Position numbers and translations under genes: made by a program. 64,000 bases of DNA from an uncultured Muribaculum sp. (GTDB lineage Bacteria; Bacteroidota; Bacteroidia; Bacteroidales; Muribaculaceae). Each line of letters opens with the position of its first letter. Within the stretch, counting starts at the first letter, position 1. The notes under the pieces are model-generated. The model was not told the DNA's origin. It searched no databases and saw only the letters and a program-made list of their open reading frames with translations. The stretch spans positions 1 to 64,000 of the forward strand of contig NZ_CAJTYX010000005.1 of NCBI RefSeq assembly GCF_910583865.1. The letters run 5' to 3'. Positions 32,874-42,946 of the stretch are shown piece after piece.

Positions 32874-35378
32874 CTATCTTACGGGCAGAGTGATTGAGGC
32901 CGGCTTTAGTCCCGGAGCGGTAGCGGTCAGGGTGACGGATCCACAAGGATTGCCGGCTTCAGAAGCGGGGATACCCTCGATGATAGCCGTACAACGTCCC
33001 GAGAACAGATGCATGCGCGGTTGCTGCAATGGATCAAGCGAAGTGGCGTCGCCATTGGCGGCAGCCCGGAAAGCGCCCTGCCCCTTTACCTTGAAGTTGA
33101 CAAGACGAGCGTCGGCGGGACACAGATTCCCATCACGGTCGACAGCGCTCACAGTGACATAGGCAAGCGGACGATCGGCATAGACCGGAGCATCCAGAGT
33201 CGGCACAGCTGACGTGAGCTGCAAAGCATAAGGTTTCCCGGCAGTACGCACGGTTTCCTCCATCGCAGGATTTCCCTTGCTGTCATAGGCCACAACACGG
33301 ATTTCACCCGGGGCATACACCACGTCGTCCCACACCAACCGGTAACGGCGTATCAATGCCAAAGGGTCGGTGCTTCCAAGACTGTCGACCTCGGCAGCCG
33401 TCAGCTTGCGCCTGCGTCCCATGCTAACGCCATTGACCCACAGCTCACCTTCCGGCAGGTCGGTGTAGGCGATTACAGGGGTAATCTCGCCCTCACGCCC
33501 GGGATGGGTCCAATGCGGAGCGACATGGAGCGTATGGTCATCCTTGCGCCACTGTGAACGGTAGAGCCAATATCTGTCTTTCGGAATCGACGCAAGGTCG
33601 ATTATGCCGAACAGCGAGCTATGGCTCGGCCATGCGTCGGTATTGTATGGAGACGGCTCGCCGAGGTAATCGAATCCTGTCCACACGAATTGCCCTATGG
33701 TCCACGGGTAATCGTCGGCAAGAGCGAAATCGACTTCAGGGATATTGGCCCATGCACAGGATTCGACCTCGTAGGCATTGCTCTGGTGATCGGCATACGT
33801 CGCAGTGCCTGAAATCGCCACAGGCCATTTGTAGACACCACGCGAGCTTACAGCAGAGGCGGTCTCCGAACCGAGCACGAGGCGTTGAGGCAACGACTCA
33901 TAAGCCTCCTGATAACGATGCGTGCGGTAGTTGAGTCCTGGCACATCGAGGGCGGCGGCAAAGCCGTTTTCAAGCGTACACGCCACCTGATCCATGCCTG
34001 CCGTCACCGGACGTGTCGGGTCCTCGCGATGACATATGTCACGCAACCAGGCGGCCACGTTAGCTCCGTCGTCAGAACATTGTGTCGGCACTTCGTTGCC
34101 CACCGACCACATCACAACGGACGGATTGTTGCGGTAATGCCTCAGCATGGCCACCATGTCGCGTTCGGCCCACTCGTCCCAGAAACGATGGTAGCCGTTC
34201 TTGCACTTGGCAATCTCCCACTCGTCAAACGGTTCTATCATCATCATGAACCCCATCTCGTCACAAAGTTCCACAAGCTGCGGATCCGGCATGTTATGGG
34301 AAGTGCGCACGGCATCGCATCCCATCTCTTTCAACAGCAATAACTGATGGCGCAGTGCATTGCGGTTTACAGCAGCTCCGAGAGGCCCGAGATCATGATG
34401 GTTACACACCCCCCGGAACTTCCTCTTCTTCCCGTTGAGGAAAAAACCGCGCTCCGGTATCAGCTCTATCTTGCGTATGCCGAAACGTGTAGACAGCGAG
34501 TCAAGCATTTCTCCTGATTCACCATACACACGCGTCACTGCCGTATAAAGCTCGGGCGACTCCGGCGACCATAACTTCGGCGAAAGAATCTCGATATTCT
34601 GTTCCATCACTGCCGTAGAATCAAGACGCGCCACAGGATTGACCATCCGTCCCACTCCGGCACCTTCCGGATCTATTATCTCGGTATCCACACGCACCTT
34701 CTGCGCCGGAGATTCGGCATCTACCGTAGTACGGATATTGACAGTGGCAAAGTCATCATGCACATGCGGCGTGGTTATATGGACACCCCACACCGGGACA
34801 CGCACAGCCCCGGTGGTGAGCAGATGGACGTTGCGATATAGGCCGGCACCGGGATACCAGCGCGAACTGAAAGGAAGGTTCTCCAGACGAACCATCACGA
34901 CATTATCCTTTCCGTCGGGATTGAGATATGATGTCACATCGAAATGAAACGATGCATATCCATACGGCCATTCACCTACCTTATGCCCGTTGACCCAGAC
35001 CTTAGCCTCGCTCATGGCCCCGTCAAACACCAGGGTAGCCATCCGGCCCGGCTCAACGTCAAACGAACGTCTGTACCACCCTACACCCATGTAAGGGAGG
35101 CCGCCCGTACGACCCGTCTTTAATGTAGGCCGGGTCTCTCCGTCCTGCACCACCTGCACGGTCTGTAGATCGTTATTGACGTCGAACGGTTTGTCTATAG
35201 CCCAGTCATGCGGCACTGTGACACTCTTCCATCCTGCCGATTTACCGGCATCAGGACCGACATTTTCAATGTCGCCCAAATGGAATTCCCAACCATTCCT
35301 CAAAGTAATCTGATCACGTGCCGCCATGGAGCATAATCCCATGGCGGCACATAAGAGCGTGCAAAGGCTTGATTTCAT
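32874..35378 (-). CDS. GH2 beta-galactosidase-like enzyme
   Basis: Exported glycosidase of 834 residues with a signal peptide (about 1-20). GH2 layout: sugar-binding domain (TLRNGWEFHLGD ... WYRRSFDV), immunoglobulin-like domain, TIM barrel, then a DUF4982-like and a further Ig-like domain at the C-terminus. Acid/base E429 is in WSVGNEVP and nucleophile E505 is in LVLGSETASA. Family members are mostly beta-galactosidases, but substrate is not certain. It is the last gene of the minus-strand glycan locus, 44 bp after the adhesin-like gene. Confidence 0.92.
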   Translation of the reverse strand: MKSSLCTLLCAAMGLCSMAARDQITLRNGWEFHLGDIENVGPDAGKSAGWKSVTVPHDWAIDKPFDVNNDLQTVQVVQDGETRPTLKTGRTGGLPYMGVGWYRRSFDVEPGRMATLVFDGAMSEAKVWVNGHKVGEWPYGYASFHFDVTSYLNPDGKDNVVMVRLENLPFSSRWYPGAGLYRNVHLLTTGAVRVPVWGVHITTPHVHDDFATVNIRTTVDAESPAQKVRVDTEIIDPEGAGVGRMVNPVARLDSTAVMEQNIEILSPKLWSPESPELYTAVTRVYGESGEMLDSLSTRFGIRKIELIPERGFFLNGKKRKFRGVCNHHDLGPLGAAVNRNALRHQLLLLKEMGCDAVRTSHNMPDPQLVELCDEMGFMMMIEPFDEWEIAKCKNGYHRFWDEWAERDMVAMLRHYRNNPSVVMWSVGNEVPTQCSDDGANVAAWLRDICHREDPTRPVTAGMDQVACTLENGFAAALDVPGLNYRTHRYQEAYESLPQRLVLGSETASAVSSRGVYKWPVAISGTATYADHQSNAYEVESCAWANIPEVDFALADDYPWTIGQFVWTGFDYLGEPSPYNTDAWPSHSSLFGIIDLASIPKDRYWLYRSQWRKDDHTLHVAPHWTHPGREGEITPVIAYTDLPEGELWVNGVSMGRRRKLTAAEVDSLGSTDPLALIRRYRLVWDDVVYAPGEIRVVAYDSKGNPAMEETVRTAGKPYALQLTSAVPTLDAPVYADRPLAYVTVSAVDRDGNLCPADARLVNFKVKGQGAFRAAANGDATSLDPLQQPRMHLFSGRCTAIIEGIPASEAGNPCGSVTLTATAPGLKPASITLPVR

Positions 35379-35422
35379 AATTAAATCATAAAATTTAGAG
35401 GTCGTTGTTTAAAAGCAACCTA

Positions 35423-37303
35423 TTATTCTATACGGACCTTATGCCCGTCAATTATATATATGCCTGGAGCCAGCGAGGAGGTCTCTGCCTTGGAAACACC
35501 GCGCATCACACATATACCCTGAAGGTTATACACGTCAACCGTCCCTGTCGAATCATCATCCACGGAAGCTATACCCGAAGTACCGTCGGAAATCTCGACA
35601 GCAGTATCGCCATCCACAACAAAGACATAAGAGCCGTCGGAAGCGATATCAATGGCCACTCCATTGCACTTGACCCCAATCGCAGTTTGACTTCCAGCGG
35701 GGATTACCGATACCTCAGTACCGCGATATACCGTAATCTGATTTGACAAATCATTCACAGACGTAATACGATCCTTCAATACATTTACGGAAACACCGGC
35801 AGCTACATCAAACGTAACATCGCATACATCAGGATCCGATGCCGCAAAAACCTTTATGACACTTCCTTCGGAAAGTCTCGGCAAATCATAGCTTTTGCCA
35901 CCTGCATATATCGGAGACAGGACCGTGCCATCTACAAATACGCTATTATACGTGGCGGCACCGGCATACCATGACAAAGTCGCGGGATTGTCGATCTCCG
36001 GATCAATCAAGAACTCGTTATAGCCGCTGACAATCTTGTCACCAAGATTGGTACGGAATTCATATTCTCCGAGATTGAATGTAAAGGACGCGCCTGTGCA
36101 GTCATCCACCCACAACACAATCCTGTCGTCGCGAACGAAAGGAGCGGTAGTGACTGTCAGTGTCATGCCATCAAGGAGCTGGATAAGATTGTACTCCCCC
36201 GGCTCATATGAGGTTGTTCCGTCGCTTATTCCAGTCACACGACCCTTCAATGAATGGCACACAGCGATTCTTGCACTTCTGGCAGGCATCGAAATCTCAT
36301 TTTTCCCCGGCTTCAACGATATGACCTTATTATTGAAAGCATACCCTTCATATACGATTGCGTTTTCCGGATCGTCAACATCTATCCAGGCCGTAATATC
36401 TCCATAGCTGCTTGCGGATATGTGCACTGTGGTCGCTTCCCGTGCATAAAATGAGAATGACGACTTCTCTTCGCGAAGCGTACCGTTGAGAGTAATCCCC
36501 TTTATGAGGAAATCCTCATCATTGAGCCTGACAAACACCTCACCCCCGGCCTTAACGCTTATGCTTTTACCGTCAAAATCAGTCATAGGGACATTGTCCA
36601 CAGTCACTGACGACACAACTTTTTCAGCACCTTCATCATATGTGAACGTTATAGGAAGATCCACATCAGGAAAATCGGCTGCCACGTTCACGACATCACC
36701 ATCGGCAGGAATCACCACATACTCGCCATACCTGTCGGCAATAATCTCTTTCCCGTTATGCTCAACCTTATATATAGGCTTATAGTAACTCGTCGGCTTG
36801 ATGCTGATACTGTTTTTCTCATCAGGAATGAAGGCCAGAATGTTTTCTCCATCCACAAGAGAGTAGTCAAGCGAGGTCATTACTTCCTTGACCGACACCT
36901 TCGATGGGTTGTCTATATTAAGAGTCATCTTCCCCGTTCTCGCCTTGACGACATCAATAGTGTTTATGTTCCATGTAACGCCATTATCGCTCGGCTGCAT
37001 ATAGAGATTCAGATAATAGCTGCCCACATATGGAGCGGTTCCTCCAGCGGTTTGGGTTATATTTCCGAATATGTATCCATCGTTCAACTCAACCATAGCC
37101 ACGACACCCAACGGATGCTTGTCATCAAGTTCATATTCAATGACATTACTCTCCTTTATAGGTGTAATTGCCTTGAAATCAACTTGGAATTTCTTGATAG
37201 CCTCGACATTGTCGAAATTGAAAGTCACCCTGACGGTCTCTGCGGCATATGAGCATAAAACACCTACGATGCCCAGCAATAACAGTACTAAACTCTTCTT
37301 CAT
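35423..37303 (-). CDS. Secreted protein with sorting-like C-terminal tail
   Basis: A 626-residue exported protein (signal peptide about 1-20, ending SYA) made of repeated beta-strand-rich modules without an enzymatic motif that I recognise. The last 40 residues (VDVYNLQGICVMRGV ... LAPGIYIIDGHKVRIE) match the pattern of C-terminal secretion/anchor tails seen in type IX secretion substrates and related Bacteroidales proteins. It is likely a surface-exposed or glycan-binding protein. Base composition is AT-richer than the adjacent glycosidases, and it has its own promoter at 37378-37407. Confidence 0.75.
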   Translation of the reverse strand: MKKSLVLLLLGIVGVLCSYAAETVRVTFNFDNVEAIKKFQVDFKAITPIKESNVIEYELDDKHPLGVVAMVELNDGYIFGNITQTAGGTAPYVGSYYLNLYMQPSDNGVTWNINTIDVVKARTGKMTLNIDNPSKVSVKEVMTSLDYSLVDGENILAFIPDEKNSISIKPTSYYKPIYKVEHNGKEIIADRYGEYVVIPADGDVVNVAADFPDVDLPITFTYDEGAEKVVSSVTVDNVPMTDFDGKSISVKAGGEVFVRLNDEDFLIKGITLNGTLREEKSSFSFYAREATTVHISASSYGDITAWIDVDDPENAIVYEGYAFNNKVISLKPGKNEISMPARSARIAVCHSLKGRVTGISDGTTSYEPGEYNLIQLLDGMTLTVTTAPFVRDDRIVLWVDDCTGASFTFNLGEYEFRTNLGDKIVSGYNEFLIDPEIDNPATLSWYAGAATYNSVFVDGTVLSPIYAGGKSYDLPRLSEGSVIKVFAASDPDVCDVTFDVAAGVSVNVLKDRITSVNDLSNQITVYRGTEVSVIPAGSQTAIGVKCNGVAIDIASDGSYVFVVDGDTAVEISDGTSGIASVDDDSTGTVDVYNLQGICVMRGVSKAETSSLAPGIYIIDGHKVRIE

Positions 37304-37339
37304 TTGTTGAAATTATTTGATTTATATAAACCCATGAGT

Positions 37340-37367
37340 GATATGCCGAATAACATATCGGCATATC
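37340..37367 (-). promoter_or_regulatory. Leader hairpin of the adhesin-like gene
   Basis: A 10-bp perfect stem (GATATGCCGA with TCGGCATATC, 8-nt loop) lies just after the predicted transcription start. It could stabilise or regulate the mRNA, or end transcripts coming from GH3. Confidence 0.45.
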
Positions 37368-37377
37368 CCCCATATGG

Positions 37378-37407
37378 CAAAGTTACATATATAAATCGAA
37401 TTTCAAA
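37378..37407 (-). promoter_or_regulatory. Promoter of the adhesin-like gene
   Basis: On the minus strand TTTG (37404-37407), an 18-bp spacer and TAACTTTG (37378-37385). It implies that the adhesin-like gene can be expressed apart from the glycosidase operon. Confidence 0.6.
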
Positions 37408-37445
37408 ATTTACGTTAATTTAAATTAAGCGCTGCTAATTGCATG

Positions 37446-39899
37446 TCATTCAATAATCACTGTCGCTGATAAAGGACGATCTGCGGAGGAGTGACCCACA
37501 CTGACCGTGAAGTCGCCAGGCTCAACGCGGAAATCCTTACAATCCATATCATAGAATGCGAAAGCCTCTTTGTCGAGCATTACAGTCACGTGGCGCTTCT
37601 CACCGGGCTTAAGGAATACCTTGGCATAGCCTTTCAGCTCCTTTTCCGGACGAGCCACCGAGCATACCGGATCCGACACATACACCTGAGCAACTTCAGA
37701 CGAAGCCATCCGACCCGTATTCCTTATATCGAACTCCACCTTGACGCTGTCGGCGCCAACACGGTCAAGGGTCAAATCGGAGTATTCAAACGTGGTATAG
37801 CTGAGTCCATCGCCGAATGGGAACAGAGGTTTCACCCCGTTACGGTCATATCCACGGTAGCCGGTGAATATGCCTTCACCGTAGTCAATACGGGCCGACT
37901 CCCAACGCGGGCTGGATGTGGCATGGTAATATGCCGACGCCGGGTTGTCATTCTCAACCTCCTCGATGCTTATAGGCAGACGTCCCGAAGGAGAGAGTTT
38001 GCCGGTAAGTATTTCGGCTAATGCCGTCCCCCCTTCCTGACCGGAATGCCATGCCATTACGACAGCCGGAACACAATCAATCCATGATGCCATCTCCACA
38101 GCACCTCCGGAGTTGACCACTACTACGGTTTTCGGATTAAGCGCAGCCACTTTTTTCAAGAACTGCACCTTGTATTCAGGCATGGCAAACGGACGGTCGA
38201 ATCCTTCGCCCTCGGTATCGCTGTCGAAGCCTGTGCACACCACGACATTATCAGCGCGACGCACCTCTTTCTCAAGAAGCTCCTCGTCAAGCACCGAAAG
38301 GGAGAAATCAATCTTTGCCGAAGAGATATTATCGAAATACTCTATGACGAGGTCAAGCGTTTCACCCGCTTCGACAGGGAGCTGGATCTCACGCATCGAA
38401 TAGGAATGGTTGCCCCAGTCGCCGGCCACCTTACGGCCGTTCACGAATACACGGTATCCGTCATCACCACCTATAGTGAGTTTCATCTGTCTTTGACGGT
38501 CAGACGGCTCCACCCATCCTTTCCACCTTGCAGAGAAATGATCGTCGGGGATTCCGGCACAAGGCGACTTGTAGTCCCAGTCGAATTTTACCACGGAGTC
38601 GTTACGTACCATCATAGGCTTGCCCTCAAAGTTCTGATTGGCAAAATACTCACCGATGAACCCTCGTGTCTTGCATGTGGAATCGGTCCACACGCATTTC
38701 CCGACAATGTCATTGAAGAGTATGCTGTCTGAAAGCACCACATTCTTTCGATTCATTTTTTTCATCGCATCGCCCAAGGTAACGGCATGGAACGGGCTTA
38801 CAAACCCGCTGCCACCTCCGGTAGTGACCTTGTCGGCATGAGGGCCAACCACTACTGTACGACCTTTCAATGGAAGCACATTGCCATCATTCTTCAAAAG
38901 CACGATTCCACCACGGGCGGCATCCAATGCCGTCTGTGCCGAGACTGCACAATCAAGGGCTATCGTAGAGTCACGCTGCTCACGGTCGAGAAGCCCGAAA
39001 CGCGAATAAGTACGGAGCAATCGCACGACCTTATCATCGACAACAGCCTGCGACACGCGTCCCGACTCAATTGCTGCCTTAAGCTTATCGGGCGTGAACC
39101 ATACGGCCTTTGGCATTTCCAGGTCAAGCCCGGCGTTGGCAGCCCCGACAGTAGAGTAGACCGATGTCCAGTCGCTCATGAGTATGCCGTCGAAGCCCCA
39201 TTCACCCTTAAGAATCTCATTGTTGAGCCACGCATTCTCAGTGGCATGCACTCCGTTCAAGGGGTTATAACTGTTCATCACCGCACCTACACCGGCCTTA
39301 ACGGCCTTACGGAAGGCAGGGAAATATATTTCATGAAGCGTGCGCTCATCGACTTCGCTCGAAGCGTGATGGCGGCTCCACTCCTGGTTGTTTGCGGCGA
39401 AATGCTTGACGGTCGACATGACACCACGCGACTGCATGCCGTTTATATATGCTACCGCCGTCTCCGAAGCAAGATATGGATCCTCACCCATATACTCGTA
39501 GTTGCGTCCGCAAAGCGGCGAGCGATATATGTTGACACCCGGCCCAAGCATTATGCCTACGCCACGTGCACGGGCGTCATCGCCTATGCTCTCTCCTATG
39601 CGGCGCGCAACGTCGCGATCCCACGATGCCGCAGTAAGTATGCCGCACGGATAGAGGGTGGAATGAGGTGCATGGTTGCGCACGCCTTGAGGGCCATCGG
39701 CAAGGAGCACACGCGGTATGCCAAGCCGGGGTATCGCACGGATTGAGAATGAGGTCTCTCCCGAAAGCAGGGAAATCTTCTCGTCAAGAGTCATTTGTCC
39801 CGCAAGTTCCCGGGCACGCTTGTCGTGGTTGTCGGCATAAACCGATACGACCGCCATGGCTGCGATGAGCATCGCAGCACATCTTCTATATATATTCAT
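37446..39899 (-). CDS. GH3 beta-glycosidase with PA14 insert
   Basis: Exported 817-residue GH3 enzyme (signal peptide about 1-22). N-terminal barrel with ADGPQGVRNH and KHFAANNQEW, nucleophile D243 in LMSDWTSVYS, then the second alpha/beta domain interrupted by a PA14-like module (GFIGEYFANQNFEGKP ... GDDGYRVFVNG), and a fibronectin III-like C-terminal domain. The PA14 type of GH3 is usually a beta-glucosidase or related exo-enzyme. 21 nt after the SGNH-GH3 gene, so cotranscribed. Confidence 0.94.
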   Translation of the reverse strand: MNIYRRCAAMLIAAMAVVSVYADNHDKRARELAGQMTLDEKISLLSGETSFSIRAIPRLGIPRVLLADGPQGVRNHAPHSTLYPCGILTAASWDRDVARRIGESIGDDARARGVGIMLGPGVNIYRSPLCGRNYEYMGEDPYLASETAVAYINGMQSRGVMSTVKHFAANNQEWSRHHASSEVDERTLHEIYFPAFRKAVKAGVGAVMNSYNPLNGVHATENAWLNNEILKGEWGFDGILMSDWTSVYSTVGAANAGLDLEMPKAVWFTPDKLKAAIESGRVSQAVVDDKVVRLLRTYSRFGLLDREQRDSTIALDCAVSAQTALDAARGGIVLLKNDGNVLPLKGRTVVVGPHADKVTTGGGSGFVSPFHAVTLGDAMKKMNRKNVVLSDSILFNDIVGKCVWTDSTCKTRGFIGEYFANQNFEGKPMMVRNDSVVKFDWDYKSPCAGIPDDHFSARWKGWVEPSDRQRQMKLTIGGDDGYRVFVNGRKVAGDWGNHSYSMREIQLPVEAGETLDLVIEYFDNISSAKIDFSLSVLDEELLEKEVRRADNVVVCTGFDSDTEGEGFDRPFAMPEYKVQFLKKVAALNPKTVVVVNSGGAVEMASWIDCVPAVVMAWHSGQEGGTALAEILTGKLSPSGRLPISIEEVENDNPASAYYHATSSPRWESARIDYGEGIFTGYRGYDRNGVKPLFPFGDGLSYTTFEYSDLTLDRVGADSVKVEFDIRNTGRMASSEVAQVYVSDPVCSVARPEKELKGYAKVFLKPGEKRHVTVMLDKEAFAFYDMDCKDFRVEPGDFTVSVGHSSADRPLSATVIIE

Positions 39900-39920
39900 G
39901 ATAATTTAATCTGCTAAAAT

Positions 39921-42893
39921 TTATTCCATTACAAGATTGACGGTATGAGGCCCGACCGTCACTTTGAAGTCTCCGGGTTCAAGATGCATGTTTCCGTCAC
40001 CGTCAGGGAACGACAGGTGTTTGACAGGATCGATCTTGAATGTGAACACGACTGTCTCCCCGGGATTTATCTCCTTTTTCTCGAAATGTTTGAGTTCCAT
40101 CAATGGACGGGTGATTGATGCCACAGGATCTGATGTATACCACATCACCGTCTCTGCCCCGGCACGCGACCCGGTATTGGTCACCGGCACTGTCACGGTA
40201 ATCTTGTCACCCTTCTTGAAGGTCGTGGTGCTCACCGTAGGTTCGCCATAGGCAAACGTGGTATAGCTCAATCCATGGCCGAAAGGATATAGCGGCGTGG
40301 AAGGTATATCCTGATAGAAACCCTGGTAACGACGTGCGGCACCGCGACGGTTGTAGTATATGGGTATCTGTCCTGTAGAGCGCGGGAAAGTCATCGCGAG
40401 CTTGCCGGAGGGATTGATATCACCTGCAAGGATCTCGGCTACGGCCGTACCGCCTGTAGTGCCGGGCTGCCATATCTCAAGTATGGCGTTGGCAAGCGGT
40501 TCCATCTGCGATATGTCGAGCGGGCGTCCGCTGCTCAGGAGCATAACCACAGGTTTGCCTGTAGCTGCGATTTCACGGGCGAGCTGCAGCTGCGCGTCGG
40601 GAAGGGCTATGGTGCTGCGCGAAGCATTCTCACCGCTCCACCGCTGCTGCTCGCCGAGACAAAGTATAACTACGTCGGCCCAGCGGGCGGTGTCTATTGC
40701 CTTTGCAAGCTCTTCGGGAACAATCTTGTCGAAGCTGCATCCCTCGGCGCAACGGATTTCGGACTCCGTAGCAAAACGGTCGGTGATACCCTGCAGCACA
40801 GTCACTACCTCATCGAAACGACCACGGCCAAACCAACTTCCGAGAAGCGAAGCGCTGCTCTTCGACAGCGGGCCTACAACAGCTATGCGCTTTACACCTG
40901 AGAGGGGCAGAAGATTGGTGGAATCATTTTTCAGAAGCACCATCGACTCGGCGGCAAGCTGCTTTGCGGTAGCCATGGCTCCCGGACGGTTGTAACGTCC
41001 CGGGAATTCGGGGGTGTACGGATTCTCAAACAGGCCGAGCATCATCTTCACACGGAGCACGCGGCGCACGGATTCGTCAAGCCGGGCGGGATCTACCTTG
41101 CCCTCATCGATAAGTTCGGCAAGATACTTGTCGTAGGAATGATTCATCATGTCCATGTCGAGACCGGCGTTGAAAGAGTGCAGCCCGGCCTCCTTCTTGT
41201 CGGCGGCATTGCCTTGGTTGACAAGCTGCTCGATAGCACCCCAATCGCTCACGACAAACCCCTTGTGTTTCCAGCGGTTACGGAGAATCTCGGTCATCGT
41301 ATAGTGGTTGGCAGAGCCGGGAATACCGCTGATATCGTTGAACGAACTCATCAGAGTCACGGCACCAGCATCGACACATGCCTTATAAGGTGGCAGATAG
41401 GTGTCCCAGAGAGTCTGGGGAGAAATTTCGGTATATACGTAGTCGCGACCGGCTTCTGAGGCACCGTAGCCTACGAAATGCTTCAGACATGCAGCAATCG
41501 TGGTGGAATCGGCAAGAGACTCGCCCTGATAACCACGCACGGTAGCAGCACCGAAAGCAGCGTTGGCATAAGGATCCTCGCCGTAACCTTCCGACACACG
41601 CCCCCAGCGAGGATCATGAGCCACGTCAATCATGGGTGAGAATGTCCAGTCGACACCGGTCATACGCCCCTCGGCGGCGGCGTACGATGTCATGCGTTCT
41701 ACAAGCGGGATGTTCCATGAGCATGCCTGAGCCAAGGATATGGGATAAATAGTGCGGTAGCCGTGAATCATGTCGTAACCGAAAATACAAGGAATTCCGA
41801 GGCGCGACTCCTCCATACAGCGGCGCTGGAACGCGTTGCGCAGCACGGCATCGTCGCCAAAATAGATTACCGATCCAAGTTCGGCGGGGAGCTGGCCCAC
41901 GACTTTGCCGACATTGTTCTCATTGTTATTTCTACCGAGAGTATACTGGTTGAGCTGCATTACCTTCTCCTCCACGGTCATACGTCCGAGGAGGTCATCG
42001 ATACGTATCTCCATGGGCACCGACGGATCCTTATAAAGAACCGTTGACGGACGGATGTCCGACAGATCCGTCACCTGCGACGGACGCTTCGCGGCTGCCT
42101 GGCCGGCACTCTTGGCCACCAGGACAAGATCCGGGTTCATGTTCTCCGGATTATAGCCGTTCGCGGTGACATCACGACCGGTAAGAGCCGCATACCATGC
42201 GCACGCCGCCGTAAAACGGCCGAAACCGAGGTCAAGATGATAGCCGTCGCGATTTAGGTGATCTCCGGCAAAAGTGGTGCGTGCATTCTGTATGGCGGTG
42301 CCGGAAGGCATTACAAGCTTTATCTTACGCTGACGCGCGGTCCTGTCGACCGCATCCACTATGCTGCGGTACATCGAATCCTGGTCACACCCGTAATTCT
42401 TAAACCCGGAGTGGGACGAATCCTTGGAATATGCCCACGTCTGATGCAGCATAAGCTTCGCATGCTTCGGCAGACGCCCCTTGACGTATCCCTGAAGCTC
42501 CGGAATCCATGCCGACCATGTGGCATAAAGCCCCGACATCGGGCTCGCCTGCTGAAGGCTTACATAGTCCCACGGCTCGTCGGCAAGCGCTTTGTCGAGA
42601 GTCATCCCTTTTGTCTCCACACGCTTCCCGTCAGCTCCGACCTTACGGTAGACATAATCGGAATTGCCAGTCCGGGAATTCTTTACATGGCGTTCAAGCG
42701 AACATCCGGGGATGAACATATTGCCTACAATCATCGTATCCCCGTCGGCAAGGGCGAGTTCATGGAGATGTTGCTCTATGGCGTCACGTGAAAAACTGTT
42801 GCCTATCGCAAGGACACGCAACGTTCGTGCTGTCATCGGCGCGACGGCAAGGATAAATATAAAAACCGAGATTAGAATGTGCCTTTTAGTCAT
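39921..42893 (-). CDS. SGNH-hydrolase (DUF4886) fused to GH3 beta-glycosidase
   Basis: A 990-residue two-enzyme protein, exported (signal peptide about 1-22). Residues of about 24-270 are an SGNH/DUF4886-type hydrolase: S33 in LAIGNSFSRD, plus D216 and H219 in LNRDGYHLDL as the Asp-His pair, so the catalytic residues appear complete. Residues of about 290-990 are a BglX-like GH3 with KHFVGYGASEAGRDY and nucleophile D550 in VVSDWGAIEQL, and a fibronectin III-like end. The fusion suggests ester removal and beta-glycoside cleavage on the same glycan. Position: 53 nt after the GH2 gene. Confidence 0.9.
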   Translation of the reverse strand: MTKRHILISVFIFILAVAPMTARTLRVLAIGNSFSRDAIEQHLHELALADGDTMIVGNMFIPGCSLERHVKNSRTGNSDYVYRKVGADGKRVETKGMTLDKALADEPWDYVSLQQASPMSGLYATWSAWIPELQGYVKGRLPKHAKLMLHQTWAYSKDSSHSGFKNYGCDQDSMYRSIVDAVDRTARQRKIKLVMPSGTAIQNARTTFAGDHLNRDGYHLDLGFGRFTAACAWYAALTGRDVTANGYNPENMNPDLVLVAKSAGQAAAKRPSQVTDLSDIRPSTVLYKDPSVPMEIRIDDLLGRMTVEEKVMQLNQYTLGRNNNENNVGKVVGQLPAELGSVIYFGDDAVLRNAFQRRCMEESRLGIPCIFGYDMIHGYRTIYPISLAQACSWNIPLVERMTSYAAAEGRMTGVDWTFSPMIDVAHDPRWGRVSEGYGEDPYANAAFGAATVRGYQGESLADSTTIAACLKHFVGYGASEAGRDYVYTEISPQTLWDTYLPPYKACVDAGAVTLMSSFNDISGIPGSANHYTMTEILRNRWKHKGFVVSDWGAIEQLVNQGNAADKKEAGLHSFNAGLDMDMMNHSYDKYLAELIDEGKVDPARLDESVRRVLRVKMMLGLFENPYTPEFPGRYNRPGAMATAKQLAAESMVLLKNDSTNLLPLSGVKRIAVVGPLSKSSASLLGSWFGRGRFDEVVTVLQGITDRFATESEIRCAEGCSFDKIVPEELAKAIDTARWADVVILCLGEQQRWSGENASRSTIALPDAQLQLAREIAATGKPVVMLLSSGRPLDISQMEPLANAILEIWQPGTTGGTAVAEILAGDINPSGKLAMTFPRSTGQIPIYYNRRGAARRYQGFYQDIPSTPLYPFGHGLSYTTFAYGEPTVSTTTFKKGDKITVTVPVTNTGSRAGAETVMWYTSDPVASITRPLMELKHFEKKEINPGETVVFTFKIDPVKHLSFPDGDGNMHLEPGDFKVTVGPHTVNLVME

Positions 42894-42946
42894 GGCAGGT
42901 CAGAATGTATTTGATTGGTTGTACTTTGATTGATTTTTCTAAATTG

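Noticed and set aside
38787..39746. 319-residue open frame opposite the GH3 gene
   Set aside because: Antisense shadow of a well-conserved GH3 catalytic domain.
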